DNA of 36,192 nucleotides from positions 1 through 36,192 of the forward strand of contig JAFGTD010000301.1 of NCBI GenBank assembly GCA_016934295.1. Reading direction: 5' to 3'. This DNA is from Acidobacteriota bacterium. Its GTDB lineage: Bacteria; Acidobacteriota; UBA6911. A program made the position numbers and the translations under genes. Below, piece after piece: positions 11,111-18,748 of this stretch; the stretch's first letter is position 1, and each line of letters starts with the position of its first letter. The notes beneath the pieces were generated by a model. It was given only the letters and a program-made list of their open reading frames with translations. It was not told the origin of the DNA and ran no database searches.

Positions 11111-12223
11111 CTAAAACTTCATGGGCATGACTATATATCGATAATCCAGGTCTGTCGATCCAACGGGCCTGAAAAGTCCCTGTGTCTCGGAATCCTTCAG
11201 GGATATGGATATGGTTTCCGAACTACAGACAGCTATAAAATCCAGCAGGTATTGCGGATTAAATCCTATATCGATCACTTCTCCATCAAATTCCACAGGC
11301 ACTTCATCCCTTGCTTCGCCGGCTTCGGCACAACTCGCAGTCAGTTCGACTGTTCCGGGTTTAAATGACAGGCGGATCGCTTTCAGTTTTTCATCGGACA
11401 TAATTGCAGCCCGTCGGACCCCATCCCCAAAATTCCTGGCATCCGCCACGACATATTTGTCGTTTTCCCTCGGAATAACCAACTCGTAATTCGGAAACTG
11501 TCCCGCAAGGATTCTGGAAACCAATCTTCTTTTTTCAACTGAAAAGAAAAGATGGTTTTCATCACGCCCGAATTCCAGAATCGGAGGATCCTGATCCCCT
11601 ATTAATTTTTGAATTTCCACCAGGGTTTTTCTTGGGATCAGCGCCCGAACCTCACCATCGATTCCAGGTACTTCCATGTTCTTGCTCACCATTGCCAAAC
11701 GGTGACCGTCGGTAGCCACCATCCGGACCTCGCCCGGTAAAAGAACCAGCAACGCTCCATTCAGGGAATATCTGGATTCCTCCTGCGTGATGGCAAACAT
11801 GGTCCGGTGAATCATACTCCTCAATAGACTTCCGGGGATCTGGGACATCGCAGGCGCCGCTTCAGGAATGGAGGGAAAGTTTTCCTTTGGAAGAGCCACG
11901 ATCTTGTATTCCGATCTGCCGGAATTCAGTACGACCCAGTCGTTATCCAGAACAAATACGTTGATGTCGGATCCTTCAGGAAGCAGCCTCACAATTTCAA
12001 AAAGACGTCGTGCTGAAATTGTAGTGGTTCCTTCTTCTTCAACCCTGGCGGAACATCCACACTTTATTGTTACATCCAGATCGGTTGCCGTAATATCGAG
12101 ATATTCTCCGGAAGCTTCCAGGAGAATATTCGAAAGAATGGGAATAGTGCTTTTCTTTTCAATCACGCCCTGCACCAAATTGAGTTCATTCAACAACGAA
12201 TTCCTGGTAACGGTAAATTTCAT
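11111..12223 (-). CDS. dnaN: DNA polymerase III beta sliding clamp
   Basis: This 370-residue protein forms the ring that tethers polymerase III to DNA. The sequence has the three-fold clamp layout and the typical C-terminal YIVMPMKF end that builds the peptide-binding pocket. The N-terminus MKFTVTRNSLLNELNLVQGV is the standard clamp start. ATG at 12223 has AAGGAG 9 bases upstream. It is the first gene downstream of the probable replication origin and leads into recF. Confidence 0.96.
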   Translation of the reverse strand: MKFTVTRNSLLNELNLVQGVIEKKSTIPILSNILLEASGEYLDITATDLDVTIKCGCSARVEEEGTTTISARRLFEIVRLLPEGSDINVFVLDNDWVVLNSGRSEYKIVALPKENFPSIPEAAPAMSQIPGSLLRSMIHRTMFAITQEESRYSLNGALLVLLPGEVRMVATDGHRLAMVSKNMEVPGIDGEVRALIPRKTLVEIQKLIGDQDPPILEFGRDENHLFFSVEKRRLVSRILAGQFPNYELVIPRENDKYVVADARNFGDGVRRAAIMSDEKLKAIRLSFKPGTVELTASCAEAGEARDEVPVEFDGEVIDIGFNPQYLLDFIAVCSSETISISLKDSETQGLFRPVGSTDLDYRYIVMPMKF

Positions 12224-12749
12224 GAAGGACGCTCCTTGGATTTAAGTGGTAAGACTCCGGTTTTTGAAAGAATGATTATACTGCTTCCGATCTCGTGCAA
12301 AAATCATTATCCACGCATTTCACACAAAAATTTTCCAAACTCTGAAAATATATAGAGTAGTTTCACTGAATTTATAATTAGTAACGCAATATAGCAGAAC
12401 GGGTGAGGCAATGAATACTGCTCTTTATTTTATATAATAAGAATGATTATTCATAGTAGTAGTAGTAGGTGCTGTGAATTTGTGGAAAGGTAGGGTAAGA
12501 ACTGTAAATCGAGAAAGATAAACGGTGCAATGCTCAGCTCCAGTGTTGTGAAGAATAATAAAATTTTGTGGAAAGACACCGGTGAGATATTTTTCACAGA
12601 CGATGCGGACGGGGCGTGTGTGGAAAAAAGGAATTTTCCATTCAACTTAGGGAATTAAGCTGTGAATATTATGGTTGAAAAATGAAGTAAAAAGGGGAAT
12701 CCGGAAAGGAAAGGGGTTTAATAGGGGCAAACCGTGAGAGGATTGAGGG
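12224..12749. other. oriC: Probable replication origin (oriC) between dnaA and dnaN
   Basis: This 526-base gene-free gap contains DnaA-box-like 9-mers at 12307-12315 (TTATCCACG), 12473-12481 (TGTGAATTT), 12481-12489 and 12567-12575 (both TGTGGAAAG), 12547-12555 (TGTGAAGAA), 12590-12598 (TTTTTCACA), 12619-12627 (TGTGGAAAA) and 12661-12669 (TGTGAATAT). Most are one mismatch from TTWTNCACA or fit it, and most share one orientation. Five TAG triplets at 12454-12468 sit 4 bases from the first box of the array. A 50-60 base AT-rich stretch (about 12400-12453) lies beyond them. Box, short spacer, TAG array, AT-rich DNA is the layout of the unwinding module described in Bacillus, with the same polarity relative to dnaA and dnaN. 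The dnaN promoter must also lie here. Confidence 0.78.
12454..12468 (+). repeat. DnaA-trio array, five TAG triplets
   Basis: TAG repeated five times without interruption on the plus strand, that is 3'-GAT-5' triplets reading away from the adjacent DnaA boxes at 12473-12489. DnaA-trios are the single-strand contact sites onto which the initiator filament extends during origin opening. The spacer GTGC and the flanking AT-rich DNA match that role. Confidence 0.75.
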
Positions 12750-14063
12750 TTAGCGAAGTGAATTAACGATAGAGGTGACGGCAGAAGAAATTTCGGGATC
12801 TTTTATTCTCAAAGCCCGGATCTTTCGGATTGAATGGAGAACGGTGGTATGGTGTTTACCACCGAAGTCTTTCCCTATCTGCGGCAGGGACTGATTGGTG
12901 AGTTCCTTGCAGATATACATGGCGATCTGGCGCGGCACCGCAATAGGCCTGGAGTTGTTTTTAGCCTTGAGTTGGGCCGGCTTCAGGGAGAAGAAAGAGG
13001 CAACCGCGCGAAGAATTTTATCGGAAGAGATGATAGGAGCATCCGTGGTAGTAAATCCACGGAGGACATCCTTGGCATAAGCGATATTGATATCGGAAAC
13101 GGTCAATCCGTCCAGTGATGAGCGAGCGCTCAGCCGATTCAGGGCTCCTTCCAATTCTCTAATGTTGGAACGGATACCGCCGGCGATAAACATCGCAACT
13201 TCATCCGAAAGGTTGGGTAGTTCCAGAGCCGCCTTTTTCTTTAAAATAGCCATTTTGGTTTCCAGATCGGGCGGTTGGATGTCTGCGATGAGTCCCCATT
13301 CAAAACGGGAGTGAAGCCGCTCCTCAAGAGTCGGAATCTGTTTTGGGGGGCAGTCGCTCGTAATGACTATCTGCTTTTGTGCGTCGTACAAGGCGTTGAA
13401 TGTGTGAAAAAACTCTTCCTGCGTTCTTTCCTTGCCGGCAATGAACTGAATATCGTCCATGAGAAGAACGTCGATATTGCGGTATTTCTGGCGGAACTGG
13501 CTCGTTCGGTCAAAACGAATGGCATGAATCAGTTCGTTCATGAAATTTTCAGACGACATATAGGTCAACCGGGTACAACGGGTCTTGCTCTGAATAAGGT
13601 TGCCGATGGCTTGCATTAAGTGCGTTTTGCCGAGGCCGACACCACCGTAAAGAAAGAGGGGGTTATACGCTTTAGAAGGCCTCTCCGCTACAGCCAGGGA
13701 GGCTGCGTGGGCAAGCTGATTGCTTGCGCCTATGACAAAGGAATCGAAAGTATATTTCGGGGTCAATTGTGGCTGCGATTCATGATTCGTTTTGGAGGCA
13801 GAGGATAAATCCAATACCGGGGTGGCAGCGGAGTCCACGGCGATGTCCAGCTTCAGATCGGACCGGGTGATTTTGCGGGCCGCACCGAGTACCAATTCGG
13901 AGTAATTTTCAATCAGGCATTTTTTAAAGATTTCAGTCGGCACCTTCAGACGAAGAATTTCATTTTCAAAACCCTGGTAGGTGATAGGCCTGAACCAGGT
14001 ATCGAAGCTTTGCCTGCTCAGTTGTTTTTCAACGTAAGTGAGAATTTTGTGCCAGAAATCCAT
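12750..14063 (-). CDS. dnaA: Chromosomal replication initiator DnaA
   Basis: This 437-residue AAA+ initiator opens the origin. Domain I is residues 1-85, with W5, F20 and W23 in the usual places; domain II is short (about 86-103). The AAA+ core has Walker A GGVGLGKT (140-147), Walker B LLMDDIQF (200-207) and the sensor segment ITSDCPP. The C-terminal helix-turn-helix starts near 345 and ends with the DnaA signature, here GGKHHTTVLH (401-410). The E. coli signature is GGRDHTTVLH, so the Arg and Asp are Lys403 and His404. Asp433 of E. coli is a base-contacting residue, so box preference may be shifted. ATG at 14063 has no strong ribosome site, which is common for dnaA. Three DnaA boxes upstream suggest self-regulation. 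Confidence 0.97.
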   Translation of the reverse strand: MDFWHKILTYVEKQLSRQSFDTWFRPITYQGFENEILRLKVPTEIFKKCLIENYSELVLGAARKITRSDLKLDIAVDSAATPVLDLSSASKTNHESQPQLTPKYTFDSFVIGASNQLAHAASLAVAERPSKAYNPLFLYGGVGLGKTHLMQAIGNLIQSKTRCTRLTYMSSENFMNELIHAIRFDRTSQFRQKYRNIDVLLMDDIQFIAGKERTQEEFFHTFNALYDAQKQIVITSDCPPKQIPTLEERLHSRFEWGLIADIQPPDLETKMAILKKKAALELPNLSDEVAMFIAGGIRSNIRELEGALNRLSARSSLDGLTVSDINIAYAKDVLRGFTTTDAPIISSDKILRAVASFFSLKPAQLKAKNNSRPIAVPRQIAMYICKELTNQSLPQIGKDFGGKHHTTVLHSIRKIRALRIKDPEISSAVTSIVNSLR

Positions 14064-14602
14064 AATTTAAGTTCGGCAAAGACAGAAAAACGGCATGCCG
14101 CATACCGGAAGTTTTCCACAGGCATTTCCACAGATGTGGAAAAGATAAAAATAGCCAACAACAGCAGAAAAAAGATAAAATTTCTGCTGCATCACACAGA
14201 TTGAAAAATGTCAGGATTGCGTGTGCATCGCAATAATTTTTCTGCACCGGGCGTGAAAGGTAACACACGAAGTTCCGCACATTCAACAAAAAAACACGAT
14301 AAAATATTTTTTGTTAAAAAATGAAAAAGGCCAGTATTGGCGAGGGTTTCCGCGAGGGTTCCTGTTCGGCAGGCCTGAAAACAAAGGAAATAAAAAGAAC
14401 TTGACAAAATGGAATTTCCTAATGAAAATCAAATAGGATATTAGATAATAATGGGGTTCGTGGAATGCCGGACCGGAGTAAAACCTTGGCAAATAATCCT
14501 TTAAAACAGATCGGGCAAATTTATTATAAAACTAACACTATAGTATATAAAATTCCGGCCTGAATAAGGGACCACAATTACAGTAAAACCGGTACTATGG
14601 CG
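14064..14602. other. Region upstream of dnaA with a compact DnaA-box cluster
   Basis: No gene was seen. Boxes lie at 14112-14120 (TTTTCCACA, exact TTWTNCACA), 14124-14132 (ATTTCCACA, one mismatch) and 14135-14143 (TGTGGAAAA, exact, opposite strand), 49-80 bases before the dnaA start. They can serve in dnaA self-repression, as the second half of a bipartite origin, or both. The remainder is AT-rich. A TATAAT on the minus strand at 14523-14528 has no good -35 and is far from dnaA. The stop of the HIT gene is at 14603, and no clear terminator was found for it. Confidence 0.6.
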
Positions 14603-15088
14603 TTAGAAATTTTCAAAGTAGGGGATTAATCTTTGGTAGGTAGTCGGCAGTTCCTCAGGAAGGATGCGGGTTTCACCAACAACTGATACAAAATTCGAAT
14701 CTCCAACCCACCGGGGCAGAACGTGCATGTGGAGATGTTTTTCAATACCGGCGCCGGCCGCCCGGCCGACATTGAATCCCATATTAAAACCATTCGGACG
14801 GTATTCCTGCCTTAAAGCCTTTTCGCAATGGCGACACAATATGATGAAATCGGTCAATTCTTCATCGGATGCATCCTCAAGGCAGGATATATGGCGGTTG
14901 GACACGATCAGGAGGTGTCCCGAAGTGTAAGGGAAGAGGTTCATGACCACATAAACGGTTTTGCCGCGGTATAAAACAAGATTGGCGGAATCCTCAGAAT
15001 CTTCGAGGATTCCACAGAATACGCACGACGTTGCCTGGTCCACTTTGCTGATGTAATCAAAACGCCACGGCGTCCAGAGACGGTCCAT
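14603..15088 (-). CDS. HIT-family nucleotide hydrolase or phosphorylase (Ap4A-type)
   Basis: This 161-residue protein starts MDRLWTPWRFDYI, the typical start of a bacterial HIT branch related to diadenosine-tetraphosphate phosphorylases. CVFC near residue 22 is a metal-binding CxxC. The histidine triad is HLHMHVL at about residue 118, whose middle histidine is the nucleophile that attacks the alpha phosphate of the nucleotide. The exact substrate is not predictable. Its ATG overlaps the ihfB stop by one base (TAATG), so the two are translationally coupled. It is the last gene of rpsA-sppA-ihfB-HIT. Confidence 0.88.
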   Translation of the reverse strand: MDRLWTPWRFDYISKVDQATSCVFCGILEDSEDSANLVLYRGKTVYVVMNLFPYTSGHLLIVSNRHISCLEDASDEELTDFIILCRHCEKALRQEYRPNGFNMGFNVGRAAGAGIEKHLHMHVLPRWVGDSNFVSVVGETRILPEELPTTYQRLIPYFENF

Positions 15089-15363
15089 TAGAGATTGACC
15101 AAGTCCTTAATTTCCTTACCCGGTTTAAAGTAGGGCACTTTTTTGGCGGGAACGCTGACCCCTGTTCCTGTTTTCGGGTTGCGGCCCTGACGGGACATGC
15201 GATTACGAATGCGGAAGGAACCGAACCCCCGCAACTCAATCTTTTCACCGCGCTGAAGAGATTCGGTAATGCTGTCGAGAACGGTCTGGACAATCACTTC
15301 TGCATCTTTCTTGGTTAATTCAGATTCCTTGGCGACTTCTTCCACAAGTTCTGCTTTTGTCAT
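15088..15363 (-). CDS. ihfB: HU/IHF-family DNA-bending protein, IHF-beta-like
   Basis: This 91-residue protein starts at the ATG at 15363 (MTKAELVEEV). A longer frame upstream (to 15444) overlaps sppA and has no family resemblance, so it is rejected. Family marks are RGFGSF (about residues 45-50), the arm segment GRNPKTG with its DNA-intercalating proline, and the C-terminal PYFKPGKEIKDLVN. The GRNPKTG arm and FKPGKEI ending resemble IHF-beta more than HU, and the gene follows rpsA as ihfB does in E. coli, though here sppA lies between. No IHF-alpha is in the window, so a homodimer is possible. GGAG lies 11 bases before the start. It begins 7 bases after the sppA stop. Confidence 0.9.
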   Translation of the reverse strand: MTKAELVEEVAKESELTKKDAEVIVQTVLDSITESLQRGEKIELRGFGSFRIRNRMSRQGRNPKTGTGVSVPAKKVPYFKPGKEIKDLVNL

Positions 15364-15370
15364 GATGGTT

Positions 15371-16276
15371 TCATCTCCAGAGGTATTCAAAGCGTATGTG
15401 AGATTCTGAACGGTCCGAGTTTGACGATAGGACCGATTGGGCATCTCCCAGCAGGAGATCGAGAAAAGAAACGCTCCTTCTTACGGGCCGAAGGATCCTG
15501 GGCTCTCCGGGTATGCCGGCCATTCGGGCCGCTGCATCTACTGCGTCCTGGTAGGTTCCCAATTCATCGACCAATCCGTTCTCCAGTGCCGCCTGGCCCG
15601 TGAAAACACGACCATCGGCCAAACTGCGAACGGCGTCTTCTTCCATATTCCGACTGACTGCAACGGCTGAAACGAACTGGTCGTACATGGAATTAATAAG
15701 GGATTGGAAATACTCCCTCTCTGAATCGGTCAGAGGGCGCGTTGAGGATCCTGCATCCTTAAAAGCGCCCGTTTTAATGACGACATCCTGCATCTTGGCC
15801 CATCGGAGTAGATCTCCGAAGTTATACCATTGTGCAATGACGCCGATGCTCCCGGTAATGGATCCGGGATTGGCGAAAATCCTGTCCGCGGCGCAGGCAA
15901 CGTAATAACCGCCGGAGGCGGCCACAGAAGCCATGCTGACGATCACTTTCTTGTTTGAATCAGCACGGAATTTTTTTATGGCTTCATAAACCTCCTGGGA
16001 AGCGGCTACGCCTCCGCCCGGGCTGTTTATTCGAACAACAACCGCCTGCACGCTCGGGCGGTTGCCGTAATCCTTCAACTGACCGACGAAATCCCGCGAA
16101 TCGACGATCGTACCTTCAAGGTCCAGTACGGCCACCTGGTTGTGAGAAAAAGCCAGGCCGGTGGAGCCTTCCATAGAGAAATAATAAGCGAAGGCCAGAA
16201 GGCAGAAAAACAAAAAAACGAAGAATCCTCCGCCACCAATGATCCAGAGTAACAGGGTTGACCGCTTCATCGACAT
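15371..16276 (-). CDS. sppA: Signal peptide peptidase SppA, short form
   Basis: This 301-residue membrane protease degrades cleaved signal peptides using a Ser/Lys pair. I chose the ATG at 16276 because AGGGA lies 6 bases upstream; a GTG at 16294 would add six residues. Residues about 8-33 are one hydrophobic anchor (IIGGGGFFVFLFFCLLAFAYYF). The nucleophile is Ser121 in ASVAASGGYY and the general base is Lys173 in TGAFKDAGS, 52 residues apart as in Bacillus SppA. The oxyanion-region motif NSPGGGV is present. It is a single-domain form, about half the E. coli enzyme. It follows rpsA by 56 bases and runs straight into ihfB. Confidence 0.93.
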   Translation of the reverse strand: MSMKRSTLLLWIIGGGGFFVFLFFCLLAFAYYFSMEGSTGLAFSHNQVAVLDLEGTIVDSRDFVGQLKDYGNRPSVQAVVVRINSPGGGVAASQEVYEAIKKFRADSNKKVIVSMASVAASGGYYVACAADRIFANPGSITGSIGVIAQWYNFGDLLRWAKMQDVVIKTGAFKDAGSSTRPLTDSEREYFQSLINSMYDQFVSAVAVSRNMEEDAVRSLADGRVFTGQAALENGLVDELGTYQDAVDAAARMAGIPGEPRILRPVRRSVSFLDLLLGDAQSVLSSNSDRSESHIRFEYLWR

Positions 16277-16332
16277 AGTTTTTCCCTGGCCCACTTTTGT
16301 CTGTGACAGAAGCGGGCCGGTGATTCAATCGA

Positions 16333-18231
16333 TTACTGTTCTTCGCTTTCGGTTTCGGCTTTAGGTTCAGCTTCCGTTGCCGTTTCTGTTTCGGCCTTGA
16401 CTTCGCTTTCGGCTTCGGCGTCGAGCTTAATATCGGCCGCGGGGGCCGTTTCTGTTTTCTTGAATCGCTGCAACTGTTCTCCGAGACGTTCGCCCATGGA
16501 AGCGTTCCCGGAATCGGCGGATGCCAGATAGGAAGTGAACTCGAGCCGGGGTTCGTCTTCCTTCATTGCTTTCAGACTCAGTCCTATCTTTTTCTCTTCC
16601 AGGTTCATTTTAATAACCTTCATCTCGATTTCCTGGCCGATATTGAGAAATTCCGTAGGCTTCTCGACATGTTTTTCGTCAAGTTCTGAAACGTGACATA
16701 ATCCTTCAATGCCTTCTTCCAGCTCTACAAATGCCCCGAAATTGGTCATACGGACGACCTTGCCGGCAACGGAATCGCCAACGTTATGGCGACTGAACCA
16801 GTCTTCCCACCGGTCCGGCTCGAGTTGCTTGATGCCGAGTGAAAGCTTTTGATTGGTTGCATCGATACTCAGGACGACGGCCTGTACCTCGTCGCCCTTT
16901 TTGAGCATTTCCGAGGGATGCTTCATCCTTTTGGTCCAGGATATATCGGAGACGTGAACGAGCCCGTCGATGCCTTCTTCGACTTCGATAAATGCTCCAA
17001 AGTCGGTGATGTTTCTGACTTTACCCATGATTACCGTCCCGGGCGCATAGCGTTCTTCAATCACATCCCAGGGATTCGGCTCCGTCTGCTTCAAGCCGAG
17101 GGAAATGCGCCTGGATTCGATATCGATATCGAGAACAACAGCTTCGACAGGATCGCCGACGCTGAGGATTTTCGAAGGATGCTTCACGCGCTTGTTCCAG
17201 GTCATCTCGGAGATGTGAATCAGACCTTCAACCCCGGGTTCCAGCTCAATGAAGGCGCCGTAGTCGGTGAGGCTGACGACTTTGCCCTGAACGCGCATGT
17301 TTTTGGGGTAGCGCATATCTGCGTGAAGCCAGGGATCCTCGGTCAATTGCTTGTAACCAAGGGAAACGCGACCGTCTTCCTTGGTAAACTTAATGACCTT
17401 GACCTGGAGTTTATCGCCCACATTAAAAAGTTCGGACGGATGATTCACCCGGCCCCAGGACATATCCGTGATGTGAAGAAGTCCGTCTACACCGCCGAGG
17501 TCAATGAAAGCGCCGTAATCGGTAATGTTTTTAACGATGCCTTCCATTACCTTGCCGCCTTCAAGAGTCTCCAGTGTTTTTGCCTTCTCTTCCTTCATGG
17601 ATTCTTCGAGGACAGCTTTACGCGACAGCACGATATTGCCGCGCTTTTTGTTGACCTTGATGACCCGCATTTCGAATTCTTCACCGCGCAGGCTGTCTAA
17701 GTTGCGTACAGGTCTCACGTCAATCTGGGATCCGGGCAAAAAGGCGCGAACCCCGATGTCGACGGCCAGACCGCCTTTAATGCGTTCAATAACACGCCCC
17801 TTGACAATCGTGCCCTCACGGTAAGCCCGCTCGATTTCATCCCAGACCTTCATCCGTTCCGCTTTTTCCCTGGACAGGACGACATATCCGTGTGAATCCT
17901 CTGTTTGTTCAAGGAAAACATCGACGGAATCGCCGACCTGGACGGAAACACCGCCGTGCTCATCTGTAAACTGTTCAACAGGAATAATTCCTTCGGATTT
18001 GAATCCGACATCGACAATGACGCCACCGCCGGAAATGGCGATGACTTTGCCCTTAATGACTTCTCCTTCGGAAAAAGTTTGCGTTCTTCCTTCATACGCC
18101 GCCAGGAGAGTTTCAAAACTGGATTCTTCCTCCGTGGCTCCGGCCACAGGAATGTCCTCCCCACCGGAAAGATTCTCCGGTTCCATGGGAGTTCCGGTTG
18201 CCGGAAGGTTATCGTTGGCGTCTAATGACAT
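16333..18231 (-). CDS. rpsA: 30S ribosomal protein S1, six S1 domains
   Basis: This 632-residue protein binds mRNA on the small subunit and helps load structured messages. Six S1 (OB-fold) domains lie at about 56-122, 140-204, 226-294, 311-381, 398-468 and 485-554. Domains 3-6 carry clear NITDYGAFI / GLLHITDMSW type motifs; domains 1-2 are diverged, as expected for the ribosome-binding half. It is longer than the E. coli protein because of an acidic N-terminal extension of about 50 residues and a low-complexity Ala/Glu/Thr tail from about residue 603 (AEAESEVKAETETATEAEP). ATG at 18231 has AGGAGGAG upstream, among the strongest sites here. It heads the operon with sppA, ihfB and HIT, and reads toward the probable origin. 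Confidence 0.96.
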   Translation of the reverse strand: MSLDANDNLPATGTPMEPENLSGGEDIPVAGATEEESSFETLLAAYEGRTQTFSEGEVIKGKVIAISGGGVIVDVGFKSEGIIPVEQFTDEHGGVSVQVGDSVDVFLEQTEDSHGYVVLSREKAERMKVWDEIERAYREGTIVKGRVIERIKGGLAVDIGVRAFLPGSQIDVRPVRNLDSLRGEEFEMRVIKVNKKRGNIVLSRKAVLEESMKEEKAKTLETLEGGKVMEGIVKNITDYGAFIDLGGVDGLLHITDMSWGRVNHPSELFNVGDKLQVKVIKFTKEDGRVSLGYKQLTEDPWLHADMRYPKNMRVQGKVVSLTDYGAFIELEPGVEGLIHISEMTWNKRVKHPSKILSVGDPVEAVVLDIDIESRRISLGLKQTEPNPWDVIEERYAPGTVIMGKVRNITDFGAFIEVEEGIDGLVHVSDISWTKRMKHPSEMLKKGDEVQAVVLSIDATNQKLSLGIKQLEPDRWEDWFSRHNVGDSVAGKVVRMTNFGAFVELEEGIEGLCHVSELDEKHVEKPTEFLNIGQEIEMKVIKMNLEEKKIGLSLKAMKEDEPRLEFTSYLASADSGNASMGERLGEQLQRFKKTETAPAADIKLDAEAESEVKAETETATEAEPKAETESEEQ

Positions 18232-18748
18232 TCACTCCTCCTGATATAGTCCCGAACCCTCAAAAAACCGGGCTGGGACCGAATTTTATTACTAAAACTA
18301 TGATTGCGAATCGGCATGGAACAGGATGTGGCTGACCTGTGCTTTTTCGATGTGTTTGGTGAGGCAAATCCAAAGGTCCATATTCCTTGAATCATCAGAG
18401 ATATAAGCCATTACCTATACCTTTTTTCAGGGTGTATTGTCAAGAGTGCTTATAAATTAGGGGAAAATGGATCCACAATCGGCAGTCGGGAAGACAAGAA
18501 GGAAAGACGGGAGGGTTTTTACCAAGATTGATATGCAGGAATCTGTTAAGAAATTCGGAATCCGGACGGGATTTGCTGTATGATTCAGTACAGGCCTGAA
18601 ATTTCCGGGTTCAGCATTACACGCTAACCCGGAACGGGGAACCTGAAACGGGAAACGATAAACCCGATATGCCCGCGGTACGAGGCGGGGGAAGGCTGGA
18701 TCCGCGAACTGCGCGGCAGATTGCGTAAACAACAAATGGAGGTCCCGG
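18232..18748. other. Divergent intergenic region between rpsA and the aminotransferase
   Basis: No gene was seen. The rpsA promoter lies at 18414-18443 (separate entry), leaving a leader of about 175 bases before rpsA that could carry S1 autoregulation. A 7-bp inverted repeat CCGGGTT / AACCCGG sits at 18605-18611 and 18626-18632, with no T-run. Around 18626-18665 there is a simple-looking stretch of GGAAC/GGGAAC-like words. No plus-strand promoter for the aminotransferase stands out. Confidence 0.45.
18414..18443 (-). promoter_or_regulatory. Sigma-70-type promoter for the rpsA operon
   Basis: On the minus strand a perfect TTGACA (18438-18443) is followed after 18 bases by TATAGG (18414-18419), four of six matches to TATAAT. 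It points at rpsA and would give a 5' leader of about 175 bases. It is the best -35 box seen in the window. Confidence 0.55.

Noticed and set aside
12451..12645. 64-aa minus-strand frame inside the origin
   Set aside because: Covers the DnaA boxes and trio array; repetitive Leu end is the translated TAG repeat; no ribosome site.
14401..14436. TTGACA on the plus strand upstream of dnaA
   Set aside because: No -10 element at 16-18 bases and no plus-strand gene follows; both neighbours are minus strand.
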